DNA from: Anthostomella pinea
Taxonomy: Eukaryota; Ascomycota; Sordariomycetes; Xylariales; Xylariaceae
Direction: 5' to 3'
DNA length: 64,000 nucleotides
Assembly: GCA_963556695.1 (NCBI GenBank)
Contig: CAUWAG010000019.1
Span: 558,001 to 622,000, forward strand
The position numbers were made by a program, and so were the translations under genes. Shown here in pieces: positions 57,682-64,000 of the stretch. The notes under the pieces are model-generated. The model worked only from the letters and a program-made list of their open reading frames with translations. It did no database searches and was not told the DNA's origin. Position 1 is the stretch's first letter. Each line of letters starts with the position of its first letter.

Positions 57682-58644
57682 ATGCATCATTGGGGCATGA
57701 CGCGGCCAGTGTTCAAGTCGGTGCTGCTACTTGCAGCCGCCGTCTCGGGCGACGTGACATTTGTCAGACCAGGGCCAGGCGTCCCTAACTCGACGGACAC
57801 GACAACATCCAACGCTGTTCACCCCCTGGGCACGTATTTCCACATCGCCTGGTCAGGAACGAATCAGTCAAGGCTCGTCTCTGTAGTGCTATTCCAAACC
57901 GACGGGCTTGATTTGGAATATCCATTTGAATATGTTGTTCGTAAGTGCCTTATCCTTGCCCAGGGCCCAGGGGGCGGTGGTGGCATGGGCATGCTAACGT
58001 CGCCTACAGAGACTCTTACCGGCGAGACCTCATTCGACTGGACAGTCAGAACCGGCCAGAATCTTTCCTTTTCGAATTTGTTCCTCCTCAGCCTCTTCTA
58101 CGACGGAGAGAACCGCCCAGCAGCCTTCAGCGAGACCTTCAACATCACTGATGTCTCCCCGGTCTTAAGTGCCTCTACCAGCTCCACGAGTTCCACGAGC
58201 TCCACGGGCTCCACGGGCTCTACGAGTTTCGCAAGTTCGACAAGTTCGACGAGCTCCATTTCTGCGGCCAGTGCCGCAACTCCTAAAGCCTCCAGCACAG
58301 CGACTTCCGATGACAGCAGCGCCAGCGGCTTACCTGTTGGTGTCAAAGCCGGCATCAGCGTTGCCGTGCTTGTGGTAGCCCTACTTGGAATCGCCGCTGG
58401 CGAGTTGTTCTTCAGACATCGGGCGAACAAACAACAGCATCCTGCTACACTGCCTGCCCCCGCACCGTTCCCTCGCGAGCAGAAACCGGAGGACCCCATC
58501 CAGAAACACTATCTTTATGAGATGGCCAACTCTTATGAGATGGACGCTCATTATGGGGGTCAACGCATGCCACACGAGTTAGATTCCGGCGCCCAGCACT
58601 CCTTGGTGCCACAGGAGCTCTACGGTGACTCGGCGAGACAATGA
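57682..58644 (+). CDS. Ser/Thr-rich single-pass membrane protein with cryptic in-frame intron
   Basis: Surface protein of unknown function with the layout of fungal wall sensors. The genomic frame is open throughout, but 57941-58009 is a perfect intron (GTAAGT donor, GCTAAC branch, CTACAG acceptor) of 69 nt. Removing it gives 297 residues and replaces a Gly-rich stretch by a smooth join VVQTLTGETSF. Parts: signal peptide (about 1-23); an ectodomain (24-135) with several N-glycosylation sites (NST, NQS, NLS, NIT) and beta-strand pattern; a Ser/Thr stalk (141-193, repeated SST); one membrane helix (201-221); and a cytosolic tail with RHRANK and two NSYEM/YEM-type Tyr motifs. No WSC or CFEM cysteines are present. 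A Mid2-like or wall-anchored sensor is possible; unproven. Confidence 0.8.
   Translation: MHHWGMTRPVFKSVLLLAAAVSGDVTFVRPGPGVPNSTDTTTSNAVHPLGTYFHIAWSGTNQSRLVSVVLFQTDGLDLEYPFEYVVRKCLILAQGPGGGGGMGMLTSPTETLTGETSFDWTVRTGQNLSFSNLFLLSLFYDGENRPAAFSETFNITDVSPVLSASTSSTSSTSSTGSTGSTSFASSTSSTSSISAASAATPKASSTATSDDSSASGLPVGVKAGISVAVLVVALLGIAAGELFFRHRANKQQHPATLPAPAPFPREQKPEDPIQKHYLYEMANSYEMDAHYGGQRMPHELDSGAQHSLVPQELYGDSARQ
57941..58009 (+). other. 69-nt intron without stop codon (exitron-like)
   Basis: GTAAGT...ATGCTAACGTCGCCTACAG, length divisible by three and free of stops, inside the membrane-protein gene. Retention would add 23 residues rich in Gly to the ectodomain. Confidence 0.8.
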
Positions 58645-59669
58645 TACCCCGTGATCGGCTGGTGCAGGTTACACCGTTACAGGCACGTCAAGTCCAGTAC
58701 CTTTTCTGTCCTTGGACTTGATGGGAGCAACATAGACGGCATATCGAACTGAATCGGTCCGCGCTACCGCCGCGTCAAGTTGACGACAAGTTCACTTACT
58801 GTCAGGGGGGAAGATCCATGCTTTGTTCTTGACCAAGCCCTTGAGGCTGCAGGAATTGTATGATACATTGCTCACACGGGTTCGTATCTGGACTGAGACG
58901 GAGGATTAGGTAACGCGATCATGTTTAATGAGGTATATGAGTATCGCTGGCATATGTATCGTCATGTAGTACGCTGGAGAAAAATGGTCAAGCCACTCTA
59001 GTCGCATTCCTATGTGTCCCTTTCAACTAACAAGCAAACGATCATTCGTCATGTCGCCGGACCGGCCCCTCACAATGACATTTATCTACACTCGGCTCTC
59101 ATAAGTCTGCGTATGTTTACCTTGATAGTATTCCAGATCACCGGTGGGGAATGTTTAAGATACTAGCATAATCATAGAAGAATAATCAGCTCTGGTGTCA
59201 TATGCTACTTTGGATGCTTACTCCAGCACGCTTGTACCAATTACGATGAACATACCGTTGTTAGCCGGATGCGTGGCGTACGGAGACTTATGAAGGTTCA
59301 GTGTAAATGATCACATAATAACCAGCAGGAGAGTAATCAGAATGCAAATAAGGAAATCAAACGATATAACCCAAGCCAACTCAGCGAAAACAGAACCGCG
59401 ACCAAAGGAAAACTGAAAAGATGTCGAAGATCATGACCTGATCCACCCCAGTAGAAGCAAAACCGTAACCCAAAGATAACCAAAAGAATGTCGAAGATTT
59501 CCCTCCAATGACCCTATACCTTTGTTTGACTCTTCCCCATCCAACCCCATTCAGTGCAACTTTCCCATCACCCACTTATTTGGGAGAGTACCGCCGATGT
59601 GGTGACTGTAACCCTCAAAGTACACTTTGCAGCTATCCCTTCGCCACTTGTCATGATGGAAGCGTTGTA
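58645..59669. other. Intergenic, no feature recognised
   Basis: About 1 kb between convergent genes. No ORF with a domain, no RNA gene or repeat recognised. Confidence 0.5.
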
Positions 59670-60143
59670 CTAAGGTTTATATTCCACTGCTTGGGAGTAG
59701 AAAGTGGTCGACGCCGGCACCTTTTCCGGATCGTCGTCTCTAGTGAACTCAGCATCGACCCGGATTTTATACTTTCCGAAGTTCGTATTCCTGGTGATCA
59801 TCATGGTTCCGAGCTGCCACGTGCGCCGAGTGGCCGCTCTGAACCCTCGATATGACCCGATGACGTTCCCTCGGTGTGTGCGGAAGACGCCGGGATCCCG
59901 GCTTGCTGAGGACCAGCTGGACGTTGGGTTCGTCACTATGATGTGCAGGTTCGAGTCGTTGGTGACAAGCATCGGGGTAAGCTTCTTTACTTCGACTGGG
60001 AACTCGAGGTCGACCCGCAGATAGAATTGTTCTTGAGACTCAAGCGGGCCCTTAGGTTGAATGATCTTCCCAAGGGGTTTCTCAGGAATTGGCACATCGG
60101 TTTCCCCCTGGGGCTGTGGGTTGAGTAGGGTATTCATATTCAT
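59670..60143 (-). CDS. Hypothetical protein, 157 residues
   Basis: Not recognised. The frame runs from ATG 60143 (a second ATG at 60137) to the TAG at 59670. The protein is basic and strand-rich: FYLRVDLEFPVEVKKLTPML, HIIVTNPTSSWSS, TWQLGTMMITRNTNFGKYKI, VDAEF. This alternation suggests a small beta-sandwich. No signal peptide, no membrane segment, no cysteine. The antisense reading is also open for 106 codons but lacks features. Codon use is reasonable, with C/G in many third positions. It could also be the last exon of a longer gene, since an upstream splice acceptor cannot be excluded. No neighbour suggests a function. Confidence 0.5.
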   Translation of the reverse strand: MNMNTLLNPQPQGETDVPIPEKPLGKIIQPKGPLESQEQFYLRVDLEFPVEVKKLTPMLVTNDSNLHIIVTNPTSSWSSASRDPGVFRTHRGNVIGSYRGFRAATRRTWQLGTMMITRNTNFGKYKIRVDAEFTRDDDPEKVPASTTFYSQAVEYKP

Positions 60144-61536
60144 AATGGTATGCAGCACTTGGATAGTGATTGGGAGGTAAAGTTATTGATAGCGAAAGCT
60201 GTCTGGGAGCATATAGCCAGCTACCACGGGCAGGACGATACTCTTTATATCTGCCATTCTTTCGAACATACTGTCATCATTGGCAGTTGGTCCTGTGTTG
60301 TTGGTTGGCTCCGGTGGAAAGCGTTGGAGGTCTTCTATGAGTCCAACACGCAGAAGACCTGATCCAATACAGCAGCAAGACTTCGGTGGAAGCAGCATCC
60401 CGTAACGGCGCTTTGGTGAGGTCGGTATCGAATTGGTATTGTTAAGGTATATATGTACGTCTTTGTCTTGAGCACGCCGTAGAAACCAACTGCGGTCCCA
60501 TCACGGAAGCTAGGCGATGTCGTTGGTACATTTGCCATCTGTGTCTCCCGAATCGTTCAGCTGTGCCTCCCGAACCGGCCTAGATGCCCCTTATCGGACG
60601 GAGAGGAATGACAGCTCGGTTGTCTTTCTTTGTCCCACCTCCGGCCAACATCGCCAAAGCGACCCACACCCGGCCCCACTCCCGGCGAATTGAACGCCAA
60701 CGGTCTTCGGTTCTTTGTGTTACTGCACATGTCGAATGCTACCATGTGGATACCCCTGAGTCAGGTTGGTCGCAGCAACAGCTCAAGAACTTCGTGATGT
60801 CCTGCCAAACAGTGGTCTGCTGCCAACATACTCCCAATCAACATCCAACCGCCGGATTTGGCGCTGCAGTGGAGTCAGAGACCGTCTTGTGCTGTTGGTT
60901 ATCTGTCTCCTTCCATACCTCTGTTATACGCGGTCCACGTCAGCATATAAACCATGGCAAATCTAAGAGCTGCTTGGCTGGCGTGCCAGCTTCAGAGGCA
61001 TGGGGTGTTCTGCCCACGCAGTTGCGGAGTGGAAAAGCTTGCTGAGCTCACCTCTGTAGGTTATGACATACCTAGCTCCTCACACACACCTTTTTACTCA
61101 GAGGATGCCTTCCCGAGATCCCCGTATCAAACAAGGTGTGCAAGCTCTTAAAAACCCCCTGCTGTTTCTCGAAATCAGATCTATGTTCTACTACCTTTTT
61201 TACACAGAGATTTCTTCCGAATTTGAACAATGTTCAGGACCTAATGGAATGTGATTAGAGAATGCGAGCCAGGCTAGCGATGAGTATGAATGGGCCAAAC
61301 CCCAGGCAGTGGAGGAACTTTCCTATTGTTGGCTTGAATGACAATGGACAATAGATTACATGAATGGGATATCCAGTAGTCACTATAAACATCTGCAAAA
61401 CTTACCACACAGTTATCTCCTTCAATTAGTGGCTATCACCATCAGAACACCATCATTCCTTGTCGACAATCATCACCACACATCACAGAAAAAGACACTC
61501 AACAGTCCAACGTCACAAAAACGTTACCTCAACGCC
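60144..61536. other. Intergenic; contains 5' part of tandem duplication unit A
   Basis: No coding region recognised up to about 61150, where the segment duplicated again at about 62130 begins. 61150-61536 is the upstream region of the pseudogene copy. Confidence 0.5.
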
Positions 61537-61902
61537 ATGGCTGACGACACCATGGCTGACAAATCAGCAAGCCCTTCAGGAGGCTCCGAGGGCATGAAGG
61601 ATGAGGAACGTCCCGCTCAGCGGTACCTTGAAGCTCCTTCAGACTTGCGCATTGATGGCGGACCAGGCTGGCCAGTTGAACACAACCGTAAGCATCTAAA
61701 TCTGCCATAAACAAATTTAAAAACAGAGCTGAGTATGCCATAGAAACCAAGCCCTACAGCGAGACTTGACCGTACGCGCCGTTCGACGGCAGCAAGGCGA
61801 TGATAAGCGACGATAAGCGACAAGAAGTCCATTTGGGGCACTGATTGGACCCAGAAGGGCGACGACTACAAGAAGAAGATTTCCGACGAGAAGGAAAAGT
61901 AG
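61537..61902 (+). pseudogene. Small unknown gene, copy A (disabled)
   Basis: Duplicate of the gene at 62638-63017. Exon 1 (61537-61687, MADDTMADKSASPS...) and the 56-nt intron (61688-61743) correspond to copy B in position and phase. After the intron the frame reads TKPYSET and stops at TGA 61767-61769, where copy B has Gln (CAA); CGA to TGA or CAA changes could explain it. Further on, the 10-bp word GATAAGCGAC is duplicated head-to-tail (61802-61811 and 61812-61821) and shifts the frame; behind it the family C-terminus (KSIWGTDWTQ, DDYKKK) is readable in another frame up to TAG 61902. Two independent lesions make it a pseudogene unless the 57-residue truncated product is used. Confidence 0.85.
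61802..61821 (+). repeat. 10-bp tandem duplication causing a frameshift
   Basis: GATAAGCGAC occurs twice in a row; copy B of the gene has only one corresponding unit. Removing one unit restores alignment of the downstream codons with copy B. Confidence 0.9.
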
Positions 61903-62637
61903 ACGGATGAGCGGCAAGGCGCAGTAATGCATCATGTTATAGCATTACGGCAGCATACGAAGATAGTTATTGATATGAGAGATGAAGACCATGGGCAGCT
62001 GGATTGATCGCTGCGTTACTCTGAAATCTGAACCCTGACAAGTCTCCGTACACCACCCTTCCAGCAACCAACAGTTTATTCATCAAACCGGGATAAGGAC
62101 AATGGAATAAGCATTGGAAGTAGCGTATCCAACTACAGCTGCTTATTCTTGTCTGCTCGAACTCTGATCTGTGTTCTATTACCCTTTTTCCGCGAAGCTT
62201 TCTTGCGATTTCGAACAATACTCAGGTCTCAATAGATGTGATTGGAGAATGTGAGCCAGGCTGGCAATGAATATGAATGGGGAAACCCCCTGGTGGGCAA
62301 GTAAGACCGACAGTGAATGGACTTTGCTATTGTTGACCCTTATAACAATGGAGGTGACACTAGACCAACAGAAACACCAATAGGCCATTCATTACTTATC
62401 TGCAAATATATTCTGCTCACAAATTCAGGCACACACGTTCCTTTTGTTTCCACTTCCCGAGTCGAAGTCCGTACGAAAAGATCTCCTTATCTCAGGCTGG
62501 TCATCATCACACCACAACTTCACTGCATCGCAATTACTTCACGGAGAAAAGCTCACCCCACACACGGGTCAGCCTCATCTTCATCTGCCACCTATCATCT
62601 CTCTTACAAACACCCGACGACTAGCACCACCGGCGTG
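61903..62637. other. Spacer and upstream region of copy B
   Basis: Includes the start of duplication unit B (about 62130) and a leader rich in CA and TC (62500-62637). No separate gene. Confidence 0.5.
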
Positions 62638-63017
62638 ATGCCTGCTGAGAATACCCCGACCCGGTCCGACGATGCCGATGAGCACGACACCGCCGGTGAA
62701 CACGGCACTGCGAACCAGCTGTCCAAGTCTCGTGCCGAGAGCAAGAATGGCGAAGGACTTCCCGGCCTGCGGTACTTTGCGACCCCTTCTGGCCCAGCCT
62801 GGCCAGCGGAGCACACGAGTAAGCATTCATGTCTATATTAACCCTTTGCGACACAGCTTACTATGACGTAGAAACGAAACCGTACAGCAAAACCCAACCC
62901 TACGCCCCCTTCAACGCTAGCAAGGCAATTACAAGCGGCAAACATTCCATCTGGGGAAGTGGCTGGGCCAACAAGACCGATGACTACAAGGACGAGTTGG
63001 ACAAGAAGGAGAAGTAG
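62638..63017 (+). CDS. Small unknown protein, copy B (intact), 108 residues
   Basis: Exons 62638-62818 and 62872-63017 with a 53-nt intron (GTAAGC...GACGTAG, phase 1). The protein begins MPAENTPTRSDDADEHD, with a polar, Asp/Glu/Ser-rich N-terminal half without signal peptide. The conserved core is LRYFATPSGPAWPAEH before the intron and TKPYSKTQPYAPFNASKAIT, then SIWGSGWANK and a Lys/Asp/Glu tail ending DKKEK. Copy A shares the aromatic/Pro words (GPGWPVEH, KPYS, PYAPF, SIWG) even after decay, so these are probably the constrained part. No known domain is recognised. Hydrophilic, no Cys: probably intracellular and partly disordered. Splice conservation between the copies supports that it is a real gene. 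Confidence 0.75.
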
Positions 63018-64000
63018 GCGGAGGATGAGCGAGCCACAAGATGCTAGAACTCCACTCCGCGACAGTGACATACTGTGATCACGGTTACCAAAAGGAGAGA
63101 GAGAGAGATCAGCAGCGACCGAATTTAAGGCCTCATATTCAGCAGATATCGACGTCTTTTGCTATAAGCATCTTATTCCAGTGACGCCTATGACCGGAGC
63201 CACATACAATTGGTGGAGGCGGTATATTCGGTTTCCAATACTCAAATCAGGCTGTAAATGTTGGGCGGCTGCTGCAAAAAAGGCAGACAAATAACTAAAA
63301 AGGGGTGATAACCCGCGACGAATCAGGACCCACGAGCGCCAGACAAGAGGTCGATTGGCCTGCCGATAGGAAATATAATAGCAAGGGGCGAATGAATGCA
63401 TAACTAAAGTACCTACATACACAGATCTGCTACGAAAGTTACCCTGGTATGTGCGACATGTCGTGGCAAGTCCTCGTGGGAAGTGGTAGCCTTCACGATG
63501 ACGCCCCTCCACCTTGGAAAAGGTGTGTGAGATAGAGTATGCGGGGCATAATCCCAATCAATGCCAGAGGATGGTCAGAGAAGAGTATTAGTGATCGTTA
63601 CATTGGGGTTTGGTGTGCTCTCCGGAGCAAAACATGCATGAGTTTGTCGGACAGAAGACACAAACCTCCACCTGGCCAATGCCTTGCTACAGTTCGATAA
63701 AGTACTTGCATTCTTGATGAACGTGGAAACCACGAGATACGATAACTGTTCATTTCTCGCAGTCAACGAGGCAAGGATCCTGGGAATCTACAGGAACAAC
63801 TTGAATGACACTCTACTTCCCTCCCAACACCGACGTAGTGACAATGCCGCAGACCAACGCACCGCATAACGAATAACACAAATACACGTAGCTTCCTCTT
63901 TGAATACAGTCCAATGATGGTCCCTTCAGCGAAGTCGCAGATGCACACATCGCCCATGCAACACTCAGCGGCCGCCACCATTAACAGTGACCTCTGGCGC
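63018..64000. other. Right end, no gene recognised
   Basis: Contains a (GA)n run at about 63095-63108. Readings at 63162-63557 (minus) and 63684-63869 (plus) lack domains or splice support. A gene may start beyond the window. Confidence 0.5.

Larger units (their letters stand above)
61150..63020 (+). repeat. Tandem segmental duplication, two units of about 0.75-0.9 kb
   Basis: Unit A is about 61150-61905 and unit B about 62130-63020. Shared blocks in the same order include the ATC(A/T)GAT-TGTTCTA region, TGTGATT(A/G)GAGAATG(C/T)GAGCCAGGCT, ATGAATGGG, the small gene with its intron at the same place and phase, and the C-terminal codons. Offset is 987 bp upstream and about 1115 bp at the gene end, so unit B has about 130 bp more. 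Identity is moderate, so the event is not recent. Confidence 0.85.

Noticed and set aside
40000..58644. Secondary-metabolite gene cluster (MFS pump, zinc-cluster regulator and glycosyltransferase in 18 kb)
   Set aside because: No polyketide synthase, NRPS, terpene cyclase or P450 in the window, and housekeeping genes lie between.

Overview
The window comes from a filamentous ascomycete (Pezizomycotina; Sordariomycetes is my best guess but is not proven). The evidence is short introns (about 49-138 nt) with GTA/GTG donors and CTAAC/CTGAC-type branch sites, a fungal gene set, and long AT-rich blocks full of retrotransposon debris that look like RIP (repeat-induced point mutation). There are no bacterial or viral features, tRNAs, telomere repeats or CRISPR arrays.

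Layout. Bases 1-13030 are a transposon graveyard. It holds the 3' end of one Ty1/copia element (1-1131), then a nearly full-length but broken second copia element (about 1640-7644) that carries a nested solo LTR and a 19-bp satellite. Beyond it lie AT-rich stretches separated by GC-richer LTR remnants, some in inverted pairs (10404/12541 and 1132/9846). From 13030 on the sequence is ordinary gene-bearing DNA: secreted alpha-amylase (14317-15833, +), TRAPP subunit Trs85 (17134-19467, +), FGAM synthase of purine synthesis (20133-24652, -, 8 exons), a three-repeat polysaccharide deacetylase (26608-29002, +), a minimal catalase with a frameshift (29607-30549, +), a Cdc3/AspB-type septin (32762-34946, +), mitochondrial ribosomal protein uS4m/Nam9 (36486-38016, -), a DHA1-type MFS transporter (40000-42157, +), a La RNA-binding protein (42900-44345, -), a secreted Hce2/Ecp2-type effector candidate (45219-45923, -), a NirA/NIT-4-like Zn2Cys6 regulator (47892-50708, +), a MATA-type HMG-box protein (53587-54648, +), a frameshifted DUF3632-like gene (55051-55877, +), a GT32/Och1-like glycosyltransferase (55926-56861, -), a Ser/Thr-rich single-pass membrane protein (57682-58644, +), an unknown small protein (59670-60143, -), and a tandemly duplicated small unknown gene with one dead and one intact copy (61537-63017, +).

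The genes do not form an obvious pathway. Housekeeping genes (purines, translation, septin, TRAPP, La) are interleaved with secreted or surface-directed ones (amylase, deacetylase, effector candidate, membrane protein). I found no convincing new multi-gene system. The most distinctive items are three solo LTRs with perfect 5-bp target-site duplications (one inside the zinc-knuckle codons of another transposon), the tandem duplicate with a precisely readable pseudogenisation, three independent reading-frame breaks in otherwise healthy genes, and the unusual deacetylase and amylase details. Exon coordinates in the entries were worked out by hand from splice signals and phase.
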